NCBI RefSeq assembly: GCF_004522095.1
Contig: NZ_SPUI01000003.1
Coordinates: 1,240,001 to 1,304,000 of the forward strand
DNA: 64,000 bases
DNA from: Nocardioides sp. 503
GTDB lineage: Bacteria; Actinomycetota; Actinomycetes; Propionibacteriales; Nocardioidaceae
Reading direction: 5' to 3'
Shown here in pieces: positions 45,129 to 55,804 of the stretch (position 1 is its first letter; the number at the start of each line of letters is the position of its first letter). A program made the position numbers and the translations under genes. The notes under the pieces were generated by a model that saw nothing but the letters and a program-made list of their open reading frames with translations, ran no database searches and was not told the origin of the DNA.

Positions 45129-46163
45129 ATGACCCAGGCACCGCCTCCCGGCCCCCCGACCGGCCCGTCCAGCGCCCCGCTGGCACCCCCGACGCCACCG
45201 ACCTCAGGGGTGTCGCGCCTCGTCGACGACTTCCGGCCGCTCGTCTCGGTCGGCGTCGGCCTCCTGGCGACCGCGGTGGTGCTCTCCACGGCCTACTCGC
45301 GCGCCGACGGCGACCTCGACTGGTCCAACTACGCCGTCGGGCTGCTCGCGACCCTCGGTCTCCTCGGCATCGCGGCCGTCGCCCTCGTGACCGCGCGGGC
45401 CGCCGACCCGATGACCGACCTGGTCGCCTGGCCGGGCGCCTTCGGGGCCGGCAGCGTCGGGCTGATGATCGCCGTCGCGATGGACGGCGGCGAGGCCACG
45501 GCGTACGTCGGCGGGCTGGCCGTGGTCGCCCTCTCGCTGGTGGGCCTGCTCCTCACCGGTCGCGGGCCGTTCGTCGTGACCGCGGTGCTGGGCCTCTACG
45601 TCACCTACGCCAAGGTGCTCGACGACGTGATCAGCGTCCCCGACGACGCCTCCGAGGAGGTCGGGGCGATCTCGATCGCGCTGGGGCTGGCGCTGTTCGC
45701 GGTCATCGTCACCGTCGCGGGCTGGGTGCGCGCCGACACGCGCGTGCTCGCCGGTGCGGTGTCCGGCGCCCTCACCGTCGTGGGCTTCGCCGGCCTGACC
45801 GGCGTCCTGGTCGTGGCGCAGGCCCTCGCGCCGCTCATGTCCATGAGGTTCGACGAGGACATGATGCCGAGCGAGCCGCCGCGGTTCGACGGCTACGACG
45901 ACGACACCTGGGTGATCCTGGGCCTCTCCCTGCTGCTGATGGTGGGCTGGGCGGTCTGCGCGGCGCTGACCGGCCACGTGGTCTACCGGATCCTGGTCGT
46001 GGCGATCGCGGTGTCGGTGACGCCACTGGCGACCGCGGTGCTGTCGGTCGAGCACCCCTCCTGGTGGGGCCTGGCCGTGGGTGCGGTGGGCGGCGCGCTG
46101 CTCGTGCTGGCCACGGTGCGCACGGTGGGGACCAGCCGACGGCGGTCCCTGGACGTCAACTAG
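45129..46163 (+). CDS. Multi-pass membrane protein, unknown function
   Basis: 344 residues with a cytoplasmic Pro/Ala-rich N-terminus (APPPGPPTGPSSAPLAPP) and about nine hydrophobic segments such as FRPLVSVGVGLLATAVVL and GLVVVAQALAPLMSM. A cluster of acidic residues (RFDEDMMPSEPPRFDGYDDDT) lies in one loop. No family recognised. TAGGGT (45117-45122) ends six bases before the ATG and no ribosome-binding site is seen. Its TAG stop lies inside the palindrome at 46159-46176. Confidence 0.78.
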   Translation: MTQAPPPGPPTGPSSAPLAPPTPPTSGVSRLVDDFRPLVSVGVGLLATAVVLSTAYSRADGDLDWSNYAVGLLATLGLLGIAAVALVTARAADPMTDLVAWPGAFGAGSVGLMIAVAMDGGEATAYVGGLAVVALSLVGLLLTGRGPFVVTAVLGLYVTYAKVLDDVISVPDDASEEVGAISIALGLALFAVIVTVAGWVRADTRVLAGAVSGALTVVGFAGLTGVLVVAQALAPLMSMRFDEDMMPSEPPRFDGYDDDTWVILGLSLLLMVGWAVCAALTGHVVYRILVVAIAVSVTPLATAVLSVEHPSWWGLAVGAVGGALLVLATVRTVGTSRRRSLDVN

Positions 46164-46176
46164 AACGCGTTCTAGT
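46159..46176. promoter_or_regulatory. Perfect 18-bp palindrome, KstR-like operator
   Basis: ACTAGAACGCGTTCTAGT is a perfect palindrome and contains TAGAAC-CG-GTTCTA-like half-sites. This matches the consensus of KstR, the TetR repressor of sterol catabolism (TAGAACnnGTTCTA). It overlaps the likely -10 TAGTCT (46173-46178) of the next gene and contains the stop codon of the previous one. Identity of the binding protein is an inference. Confidence 0.85.
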
Positions 46177-46185
46177 CTGCGGGGC

Positions 46186-47226
46186 ATGACACCCCTGCGC
46201 GTGGTCCAGTGGACGACCGGCAACATCGGACGGCGCTCGCTGCACGCGATCCTCGGCCGCGACGACCTGGAGCTGGTCGGGGTCTACGCCCACGGCGCGG
46301 ACAAGGTGGGCGTCGACGCGGCCGAGCTCTGCGGCTGGCCGGACCCGACCGGCGTGCTCGCGACCGACGACGTCGCCGCGCTGCTGGCGCTGAAGCCCGA
46401 CGCGTGCTGCTACAACCCGCTCTGGCCCAGCATCGACCACCTGGTCGCGCTGCTGGAGCAGGGCGTCAACGTCTGCTCGAGCGCGGCCTGGATCACCGGC
46501 GGCAAGCAGTCGCCCGAGGACCTCGCCCGGATCCGCGCCGCGTGCGAGGCCGGCGGGTCGACGATCTTCGGCAGCGGCGCCCACCCCGGCATGACCAACC
46601 TGGTGGGGATGGTGCTCAGCGGCTCGTGCGAGCGGGTCGACGAGATCCGGATCACCGAGTCGGTCGACTGCTCGACGTACGAGTCGGCGGGAACGCAGCG
46701 GGCAATGGGCTTCTCGCAGTCACCCGACACCCCCGGCCTCGCCGAGAGCGTGCGGCTCGAGAGCGAGGTGTTCGCGGAGTCCGCGGCGATGATGGCCGAC
46801 GCGCTCGGCGTCACCCTGGACCGGATGAGCTTCGACGTGGAGTTCACCGCGGCGACCGGCGACACCGACCTCGGCTTCATGACGATCCCGGAGGGCACGG
46901 TCGCCGGCGTCCTGGGCTACCACCGCGGCTGGGTGGGCGAGCGCAACGTCGTCAGCGTGGGCTTCAACTGGACGATGGGCGACCACGTCGTCCCGCCCAA
47001 GCCGCTCGCCCACGGCCACGTCATCCAGGTCTTCGGCCTGCCCAACATGCGCACGGTGATCCACTGCCTGCCCCCCGCCGACTGGAAAGAGGAGGGCTTC
47101 ATGGGCCTCGGCATGATCTACACCGCGATGCCCGTCACCAACGCCGTCCCCGCCGTGGTCGCCGCCGCCCCCGGCATCAAGACCCTCGCCGACCTCCCCC
47201 CGATCACGGGCCGGGTGCGGGTCTGA
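46186..47226 (+). CDS. DapB-like NAD(P)-dependent reductase
   Basis: 346-residue Rossmann enzyme annotated in actinobacteria as dihydrodipicolinate reductase-like or diaminopentanoate-dehydrogenase-like. Visible: VQWTTGNIGRRSL at the N-terminus, WPSIDHLVALLEQGVNVCSSAAW, GSGAHPGMTNLVG, and the DWKEEGFMGLG C-terminal run. It is not the lysine-pathway DapB, and its substrate is unknown. TAGTCT ends seven bases before the ATG at 46186 and the KstR-like palindrome covers that region, so the gene is likely repressed by a TetR protein. Ends before the hairpin at 47229-47302. Confidence 0.88.
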   Translation: MTPLRVVQWTTGNIGRRSLHAILGRDDLELVGVYAHGADKVGVDAAELCGWPDPTGVLATDDVAALLALKPDACCYNPLWPSIDHLVALLEQGVNVCSSAAWITGGKQSPEDLARIRAACEAGGSTIFGSGAHPGMTNLVGMVLSGSCERVDEIRITESVDCSTYESAGTQRAMGFSQSPDTPGLAESVRLESEVFAESAAMMADALGVTLDRMSFDVEFTAATGDTDLGFMTIPEGTVAGVLGYHRGWVGERNVVSVGFNWTMGDHVVPPKPLAHGHVIQVFGLPNMRTVIHCLPPADWKEEGFMGLGMIYTAMPVTNAVPAVVAAAPGIKTLADLPPITGRVRV

Positions 47227-47228
47227 TC

Positions 47229-47302
47229 CATGTAACACGTCGTCCACGTCTCTTCCATCCCGTTGCAGCGGGCTGAAAGAACCGTGGACAACGTGTTACA
47301 TG
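47229..47302. terminator. Hairpin with CATGTAACACGT arm between convergent genes
   Basis: Arm CATGTAACACGT (47229-47240) pairs with 47291-47302, and GTCCACG (47242-47248) with 47283-47289, one C-A mismatch at 47241/47290. Inside, CCCG/CGGG (47259-47262, 47269-47272) form a smaller stem. The outer arm is the same as in 33234-33309. Bidirectional terminator or repeat element. Confidence 0.86.
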
Positions 47303-47315
47303 CAGTGCGGCGCGC

Positions 47316-48812
47316 TCAGTGGCCGACGAGCGCGGTCGGGTCGACGGGGGCGGCGGACCTGCGGCGGGGGAGGAGGAACGCCGGCACGAGGACCAGCGCG
47401 ACCATGACCGTGGCGACGACGAAGACCGTGGCGAAGGAGTCGGCCAGGCCGGCGACGTAGCGGGCGGGGTCCTCGGCCGGGGAGACGCCGATGTCGAGGA
47501 TGCCGTTGGTGAGCAGCACGGCGAAGACCGCCGTCCCGATGGATGCGGCGACCTGCTGGACGATGTTCATCAGCGTCGAGCCGCGCGCGATCGTGTGCGG
47601 CTCCAGGGTCGCCAGCGCCGCGGACATGATCGGCATCATCGTGCCGCCCATGCCCAGGCCCATCACGAACAGCGCGCCGAGGATGAACGCGTACGACGTG
47701 TCGGCGGTGAGCTGGGTGAACATCGCCATGCCGATGGTGATGACCGCGATGCCGGTCATCACGATCTTGCCGGGGCCGATGCGGTCGGCGAGGATCCCCG
47801 CGACCGGCATGGTGAGCATCGCGCCGATGCCCTGAGGCGCCAGCAGGAGCCCGGCGCCCAGGGCGTCCTCGCCGCGGACCTGCTGGAAGTACAGCGGGAA
47901 GAGCAGGCTGGCGCCGAAGAACGCGATCGCGAACAGCGCCATCGCCAGGACCGCCACCGTCATGGTGCGGCTCTTGAAGAGGCGCAGGTCGATGAGCGGG
48001 TGGACGTTGCTGCGGTGCAGGGCCCACGGCACGAACGCCGCGATCAGCAGCGCGCCCACGACCGCGGGTGCCACGACCTCCGGCGTCCACACGGTGCCCT
48101 CGCTCTGCTTGGCCTCGGGGATCGACGAGACGCCGTAGAGGAACGCCGCCAGGCCGGGCGAGAGCAGCAGCATCCCGACCCAGTCGAAGGTCTCGGACGG
48201 CTCGACCTCGTCGGCCGGGAGCACCTTCCACGCGTAGACGAGCGCGACGATGCCGATGGGCAGGTTGATCAGGAAGATCCAGTGCCAGCTGGCGGAGTCG
48301 ATCAGCGCGCCGCCGAGGATCGGGCCGAAGATCGGGCCGAGCAGCATCGGGATGCCGAGCACGGCCATGACGCGACCGACGCGCTCCGGCCCGGCGGCGC
48401 GGGTCAGGATGGTCATGCCCAGCGGCATCAGCATGCCGCCGCCCAGGCCCTGCAGCACGCGGAAGGCCACCAGCATCCCCAGCGAGGACGCCGCGGCGCA
48501 CAGCACCGACCCGGCCGTGAACAGCACGACGGCGAGCAGGTAGAGCCGCTTGGTGCCGAACCGGTCGGCCGCCCACCCCGTGAGCGGGATGACGCTCGCC
48601 AGGGCCAGGGTGTAGCCGGTCATCGTCCAGGCGACCTCGGCCGACGTGGCGTCGAAGTCCCGCTGGAACGTCTCGAGCGCCACCGACACCACCGTGATGT
48701 CGAGGATGGACATGATCGCGCCGAGCACGACCACGCCGGCCACCATCAGGACGCGGCGGTCCAGCTTGTCGGTGGTGGGCGGGGCGGTCTCGGAGCTGGT
48801 CTCGGTACTCAC
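47316..48812 (-). CDS. MFS transporter, DHA2 multidrug type
   Basis: 498 residues with about 14 membrane spans. Features: LDITVVSVALETFQ (motif D1), GWAADRFGTKRLYL (motif A) and LGPILGGALIDSASWHWIFLINLPIG (motif C). Likely exports drugs or other hydrophobic compounds by proton antiport. TAGGAT (complement of 48819-48824) lies six bases upstream of the GTG start at 48812, so this too looks leaderless. It is the second DHA2-type exporter in the window, and the gene ends beside the hairpin at 47302. Confidence 0.92.
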   Translation of the reverse strand: MSTETSSETAPPTTDKLDRRVLMVAGVVVLGAIMSILDITVVSVALETFQRDFDATSAEVAWTMTGYTLALASVIPLTGWAADRFGTKRLYLLAVVLFTAGSVLCAAASSLGMLVAFRVLQGLGGGMLMPLGMTILTRAAGPERVGRVMAVLGIPMLLGPIFGPILGGALIDSASWHWIFLINLPIGIVALVYAWKVLPADEVEPSETFDWVGMLLLSPGLAAFLYGVSSIPEAKQSEGTVWTPEVVAPAVVGALLIAAFVPWALHRSNVHPLIDLRLFKSRTMTVAVLAMALFAIAFFGASLLFPLYFQQVRGEDALGAGLLLAPQGIGAMLTMPVAGILADRIGPGKIVMTGIAVITIGMAMFTQLTADTSYAFILGALFVMGLGMGGTMMPIMSAALATLEPHTIARGSTLMNIVQQVAASIGTAVFAVLLTNGILDIGVSPAEDPARYVAGLADSFATVFVVATVMVALVLVPAFLLPRRRSAAPVDPTALVGH

Positions 48813-48909
48813 CGCAGAATCCTAGGAGCCCTGCTCAGGCCCGCGCATCCGACTTTGGTCGGTCCCGGCCGTGGTGTCGGTCACGACCCCCGCTCACGAC
48901 CAGGGGCGA

Positions 48910-49398
48910 TCAGGACAGCTGCGACTCGATCGCTGTGACGAGCGCGGGGTCCTGCGGCTCGACGCCGGGGTTGAAGCGGGCCACGACCGAGCCGTCCGCG
49001 GCGAGCAGGAACTTCTCGAAGTTCCACTGCACGTCGCCGGTCTCGCCCTTCTCGTTGGGCACCTCGACCAGGGAGCGGTAGAGCTCGTGGCGCCCATCGC
49101 CGTTGACCTCGACCTTCTCGGTCATCGGGAAGCTCACGCCGTACGTCGCCGAGCAGAACTCCGCGATCTCCTCCGACGTCCCGGGCTCCTGGCCGCCGAA
49201 CTGGTTGCACGGCACCCCGACGACGGTGAAGCCGCGCTCGCCGTAGGCCTGCTGCAGCTCCTCGAGGCCGGTGTACTGCGGTGTCAGCCCGCACTTGCTC
49301 GCCACGTTGACCAGCAGCGCCGGCCCGCCGCCGGTGAGGTCGCCCAGCGTGGCCGGGGAGCCGTCGAGGCGGGCGATGGGGGTGTCGAGGAGGCTCAT
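48910..49398 (-). CDS. Glutathione peroxidase-family thiol peroxidase (Cys type), second copy
   Basis: 162 residues. Peroxidatic Cys36 lies in NVASKCGLTPQY, and GVPCNQFGGQEPG and DVQWNFEKFLL carry the conserved Gln and Trp. Divergent from the first copy at 17850 in sequence but same architecture and Cys position. It overlaps the upstream phosphopantetheinyl transferase as ATGA (49395-49398), so is co-translated with it; why a carrier-protein modifier and a peroxidase should be coupled is unclear. Confidence 0.93.
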   Translation of the reverse strand: MSLLDTPIARLDGSPATLGDLTGGGPALLVNVASKCGLTPQYTGLEELQQAYGERGFTVVGVPCNQFGGQEPGTSEEIAEFCSATYGVSFPMTEKVEVNGDGRHELYRSLVEVPNEKGETGDVQWNFEKFLLAADGSVVARFNPGVEPQDPALVTAIESQLS

Positions 49399-50123
49399 GC
49401 CCCGACTCTAGGCGCCAGCAGGTCGGCGGCGGGCAGCTCCTCGACCTCCGGACGGGAGTCCCCGCCCAGCACCGCGAGACAGGCCACGTGGCCGGCCGGC
49501 GCCCCGTCCAGGCGGTGCAGCGAGACGCGGCGTACGACGTCGGGCCGCTCGGCCCAGCCGACCAGCCGGTACGGCGCCCGGTCGCCGCCGAGCTCGAGGC
49601 CGGCCATGGGCAGGCGCAGCCCGTCGCCCGTGGCCTTGAGGATCGCCTCCTTGGCCACCCAGCGCTCCGCGAACCCGCGGACGAAGACGGCCTCGTCGAG
49701 CCGGGACGGCCCGGTGAGTCGGCTGAGCTCGGCGCGCGTGAGGGCGTCGGCGGCGAGCGTCCTGGCGTCGTCCAGCCCCGCGAGCGGCTCGACGTCGACA
49801 CCCACGGGCAGGTCGAGGGCCGCGGCGACGCCGACGGCGTCCCCCGCGTGCGTGACCGACAGCCGCAGCCGCGACCCGGGGCTGCGTGGCGGCCCGTGCG
49901 GTCCGCCGCACGTCGCGCAGCGGCGGTCGACGGGCACCTCCGCCGGCGGCACCCCGAGGTCGCGGCCGAGAGCGTGGCGCACCATCAGCGCCCCCAGCAC
50001 GAACCGGCGCCGGTCGTCCTCGCGCCGGAACGCGGCCGCGCGCGAGCGCTCGACCGGGTCGAGGGGTCGCTCGTCGAGAAGGGCACCTCCCAGGCTCGCC
50101 CACCAGACGCGCACCGTCGTCAC
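49395..50123 (-). CDS. 4'-phosphopantetheinyl transferase (Sfp-like)
   Basis: 242-residue Sfp-type enzyme that activates acyl/peptidyl carrier proteins by adding the 4'-phosphopantetheine of CoA. Key motifs: FVLGALMVRHALG, CATCGGPHGPPR (usual CxxCGGPHGKP), LRLSVTHAGDAVGVA, GVDVEPLAG with the Mg-binding Asp/Glu, and ERWVAKEAILKATGDGL. Such enzymes often serve polyketide or non-ribosomal peptide synthases, none of which lies in this window. GTG at 50123 has GGAG about ten bases upstream; an in-frame GTG at 50114 is an alternative. Divergent from the SNF2 gene. Confidence 0.93.
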   Translation of the reverse strand: MTTVRVWWASLGGALLDERPLDPVERSRAAAFRREDDRRRFVLGALMVRHALGRDLGVPPAEVPVDRRCATCGGPHGPPRSPGSRLRLSVTHAGDAVGVAAALDLPVGVDVEPLAGLDDARTLAADALTRAELSRLTGPSRLDEAVFVRGFAERWVAKEAILKATGDGLRLPMAGLELGGDRAPYRLVGWAERPDVVRRVSLHRLDGAPAGHVACLAVLGGDSRPEVEELPAADLLAPRVGA

Positions 50124-50241
50124 GATCGTCGGGCTCCGTCCACGGGGCCAGGCTGCCACGGGGTCCGCCGCAGGGGGGAACGACTTGTCCCTGCCAGGCG
50201 TTAGCGTCTGAGTCCCACCCCGCCACTGCTGAGGTCTGCGC

Positions 50242-52992
<2,751 letters not shown>

Positions 52993-53002
52993 TGGGTCCC
53001 CC

Positions 53003-53710
53003 ATGACGACCGAGGTCGACCGCCGCGTCGTCCACGCCCGGCTCGCGCCGCGGCGCAGCGCGGCACGGGCCACCCGCTGGTGGGGCAAGGCGTGGGTGCG
53101 CGCGGTCGAGGAGGCCGCCTACACCGAGACCGACCTGCGCGCCGCGCGTGGCCTGGCGCGGGCCGGCCGGGTCGGCGGCATCACCGTCGGCGTCGGCGAG
53201 CTGGTCGCGAGCGTCGAGGACGAGGGCGGCCTCGCGACGGTCTCCGGCACGCTGCCGGTCCTCGACGGCGCGAGCCGCGACGCGCTCGTCGAGACCGTGG
53301 CCGCCGAGTCCGGCCGGATCGCCGCCCTCCTGGCCGGTGACCTCCCGCACTCGCTCGTGGAGCACGCCGACCAGATGGGCGTCGAGCTGCTGCCCTACGG
53401 CGCCGAGCTCGCCACGTCCTGCACCTGCGACTTCTGGGCCGACCCCTGCCCCCACGCGCTGGCCGTCCTCTACCAGCTGACCTGGCTGATCGAGGCCGAC
53501 CCGTTCGTCCTGCTCCACCTGCGCGGCCTCCCGCGCGAGGAGCTGCTCGCCGACCTGCACGCCCGCACCGTAACCGCCGACGAGCTCGCCGGCGACTCGT
53601 CGCCGGGCCGTGCCGACGACGTGGACACCGCCCTCGACGCCGCGGTCCGCGCCGCCCGCATCCTCGAGCTCGTCGACGACCCGGCGCGGCCGATCGACCA
53701 CCTCTTCTGA
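53003..53710 (+). CDS. SWIM zinc-finger protein
   Basis: 235 residues. Recognised by the SWIM signature CxC-x6-CxH at Cys140, Cys142, Cys149 and His151 (TCTCDFWADPCPHALAV). SWIM domains bind DNA or protein and commonly accompany SNF2 helicases; in actinobacteria this pair is conserved. The N-terminal half (ARATRWWGKAWVRAVE) is the family's usual lead. ATG at 53003 is 10 bases after the SNF2 stop. The two products probably act together on DNA, for example in repair, but no phenotype can be assigned. Confidence 0.9.
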   Translation: MTTEVDRRVVHARLAPRRSAARATRWWGKAWVRAVEEAAYTETDLRAARGLARAGRVGGITVGVGELVASVEDEGGLATVSGTLPVLDGASRDALVETVAAESGRIAALLAGDLPHSLVEHADQMGVELLPYGAELATSCTCDFWADPCPHALAVLYQLTWLIEADPFVLLHLRGLPREELLADLHARTVTADELAGDSSPGRADDVDTALDAAVRAARILELVDDPARPIDHLF

Positions 53711-53727
53711 GCCCTTGCCGAGCCAGT

Positions 53728-53756
53728 TCGTGGGCCGACGTCCGGGGCCATAAAAT
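53728..53756 (+). promoter_or_regulatory. Probable promoter TTCGTG-17-TAAAAT
   Basis: -35-like TTCGTG (53728-53733) and -10 TAAAAT (53751-53756) with a 17-base spacer. The ribosome-binding run AGGGAGGA lies further down before the MFS ATG at 53795. This is one of the better sigma-70-like promoters in the window. Confidence 0.6.
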
Positions 53757-53794
53757 GCGGCGACACCGGCACGCGGAGCAGGGAGGATCTCGGG

Positions 53795-55144
53795 ATGCCC
53801 ACCGCCCTGATGCGCCATGCGCGCCCGCCGTCGCCGCTCGCCGGCCGGCTGGCCGGGCAGTCGCTGCTGTTCGCGCTCGGCGAGGGCACGTTCATGACGG
53901 GGTCGGCGGTCTTCTTCACCCAGATCGTGGGGCTCTCCGCCGCCCAGGTGGGGCTCGGGCTCACCATCGCGGGTGCCGCCGCGTTCCTCGCCGCCCTGCC
54001 GATGGGCAAGCTGGTCGACCGCTTCGGCCCCAAGCGGATGTGGGCGCTCAGCGCGACCGGCCAGGCCGCCATGTTCTCCTTCTGGCCGTTCATCACCGAC
54101 TTCCGCGGCTACGTCCTGATGGCCGTCGGCATGGAGGTCATCGGCTCCCTCGGCGGCGCGGCCCACGGCGCCTACACGATCGGCGTGCTGCCGCCAGGCG
54201 AGCGGGTGCAGTCGCGCGCCTACATGTACTCCGCGCTCAACGTCGGGTTCACGCTCGGCTCCCTGCTGGGCGGCATCGCGCTCGCCTTCCACTCCAACAC
54301 CCTGCTGCACGCGCTGCCGTGGTTCACCGCGGCGGTCTTCCTGGTCAACGCGGCCGCGATCATCCGGCTGCCCCGCGCGCCCCACGACGACCGCACCCCG
54401 GAGGACCGGAAGCTGAAGGTCCCGGGGCCGGGACCGCTGCGCAACCCCGGGTGGCTGCTCACCGAGTTCTTCGGCGGCGTCTTCTGGACCAACCAGGTGC
54501 TGCTCAACATCGTCATCCCGCTCTGGCTCGTGGAGGAGACCGACGCCCCGCGGGTGCTGCTGGCCTTCCTCTTCGGGACCAACACGGTGATGTGCATCTT
54601 CCTGCCCATGGCCGCCGCGCGGGGCGTCCGCGACGTGACCACCGCGCTGAAGGCGATCCGCATCTCGTCGTCCTTCTTCGTGGTCTCCTGCCTGATCACG
54701 CTGGCCACCCACGACACCGTCGGCTGGACCACCATCGCGCTGGTCTGGCTGGGACACGTCACGGTCACCGGGGCCGAGCTCTACCTCTCCGCGGCCAGCT
54801 GGGCCTTCGAGGCCGAGCTGATGGACCCGCGCCAGCGCGGCGCCTACCAGGGCGCCGGGGAGCTGACCTCCACGCTCGGGCGGGTGTGGGCGCCGGCCGT
54901 CTACACGTTCCTGGCCATGAACTGGGGCGCCGCGGGGTGGCTGGTCATCGCCGGCATCATCGTCGTCGCCACCGTGGGCATCCACCCCTCGACCCGGATG
55001 GCGCACCGCTTCCTCGAGCGGCACGTCCCCGCCGACGTGCTGGCCGAGGCCCGGGCGTCGGCCCCGGAGGCCGAGGAGGGGGCCGGTGCCGGTCCGCCGT
55101 CCCTCATCGACTCCGAGCCGCCCACCGCGGGGCCCGCCCGCTGA
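53795..55144 (+). CDS. MFS transporter
   Basis: 449 residues with 12 hydrophobic segments, including FFTQIVGLSAAQVGLGLTIAG, MGKLVDRFGPKRMWALSATG (MFS motif A) and GYVLMAVGMEVIG. The C-terminus is a 50-residue acidic cytoplasmic tail. The general MFS exporter-like fold is clear, but the substrate is not. An SD-type start at 53795 is supported by AGGGAGGA and by the promoter at 53728-53756. Convergent with the TetR gene (9-base gap). Confidence 0.91.
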   Translation: MPTALMRHARPPSPLAGRLAGQSLLFALGEGTFMTGSAVFFTQIVGLSAAQVGLGLTIAGAAAFLAALPMGKLVDRFGPKRMWALSATGQAAMFSFWPFITDFRGYVLMAVGMEVIGSLGGAAHGAYTIGVLPPGERVQSRAYMYSALNVGFTLGSLLGGIALAFHSNTLLHALPWFTAAVFLVNAAAIIRLPRAPHDDRTPEDRKLKVPGPGPLRNPGWLLTEFFGGVFWTNQVLLNIVIPLWLVEETDAPRVLLAFLFGTNTVMCIFLPMAAARGVRDVTTALKAIRISSSFFVVSCLITLATHDTVGWTTIALVWLGHVTVTGAELYLSAASWAFEAELMDPRQRGAYQGAGELTSTLGRVWAPAVYTFLAMNWGAAGWLVIAGIIVVATVGIHPSTRMAHRFLERHVPADVLAEARASAPEAEEGAGAGPPSLIDSEPPTAGPAR

Positions 55145-55153
55145 GCCGGACGC

Positions 55154-55726
55154 TCACCGAGGCAGCAGTGCGCGCAGCGCCATCGCGATCAGCAGGTCGT
55201 GCAGCGACGGGTCGGGCAGCGCGCCGGTGCGCGGGGTGGAGTTGATGAGGCCGAACGCCGCGTGCGCCATCGCCCGCGCGGCGGTGAGGTCCAGGCCGTC
55301 GTGCAGCAGCCGGAGCTGGTCGGCCCAGAGGTCGACGTAGGACCGCTGCAGGTCGCGCACCCGCGCCCGGGCGTCGAACGGGAGCGACTCCCAGTCGCGG
55401 TCCTGGACGATGATCAGGGCGCGGTGGCGCAGCGCGAAGTCCACGTGCCAGTCGACGAGACCGCGCAGCGCCTCCTCGGGGCCGCCCGCCGCGGCCACCC
55501 GCTCCCGCCCGACGTCCAGCAGTCGCACGCTGATGTCGACCAGCATCTCGGCCAGCACGGCGTCCTTGGACGCGAAGTGCTTGTAGAGCGCCGGTCCGGA
55601 GATGCCGCAGGCCGAGCCCAGGTCGGCGACCGAGACGCCGTGGAAGCCGCGTGCCGCGAACAGGTCGGCCGCCGTCGCCAGGATCTGCTCGCGCCGGGTC
55701 GGCGCCTCCTCGGTCGACGTGGTCAC
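55154..55726 (-). CDS. TetR-family repressor divergent from the leucine/acyl-CoA carboxylase operon
   Basis: 190 residues. HTH about 15-60 (FHGVSVADLGSACGISGPALYKHFASK) and a helical ligand domain with conserved helices DFALRHRALIIV and ADQLRLLHDGL. Regulators next to accD1-accA1-hmgL clusters typically repress branched-chain acyl-CoA catabolism. GTG at 55726 has TAACCT (complement of 55733-55738) six bases upstream, which lies within the operator at 55735-55750, so autorepression is expected. A convergent MFS gene ends 9 bases away. Confidence 0.91.
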   Translation of the reverse strand: MTTSTEEAPTRREQILATAADLFAARGFHGVSVADLGSACGISGPALYKHFASKDAVLAEMLVDISVRLLDVGRERVAAAGGPEEALRGLVDWHVDFALRHRALIIVQDRDWESLPFDARARVRDLQRSYVDLWADQLRLLHDGLDLTAARAMAHAAFGLINSTPRTGALPDPSLHDLLIAMALRALLPR

Positions 55727-55734
55727 GGCCTCAG

Positions 55735-55796
55735 GTTAGCGGTCGCTAACGCGGTCACGGAGGAGGACATGGACGCCCAGGTTAATGATCGCTAAC
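55735..55796. promoter_or_regulatory. Two TetR operators between divergent leaderless promoters
   Basis: Site 1 GTTAGCGGTCGCTAAC (55735-55750) and site 2 GTTAATGATCGCTAAC (55781-55796) are both 16 bases long and 46 bases centre to centre. Each contains the TAACCT-type -10 of one divergent promoter: complement of 55733-55738 for tetR, and 55793-55798 for accD1. Both -10s end six bases before a GTG start. Confidence 0.85.
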
Positions 55797-55804
55797 CTAG
55801 AGGC

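Noticed and set aside
46081..46185. Earlier start for the DapB-like reductase at 46081
   Set aside because: It lies within the preceding membrane-protein gene; the ATG at 46186 follows the operator and gives the usual N-terminus.
48820..48900. A hairpin in the GC-rich gap after the MFS gene
   Set aside because: GGTCGTG-type matches are weak and scattered; I could not define a convincing stem.
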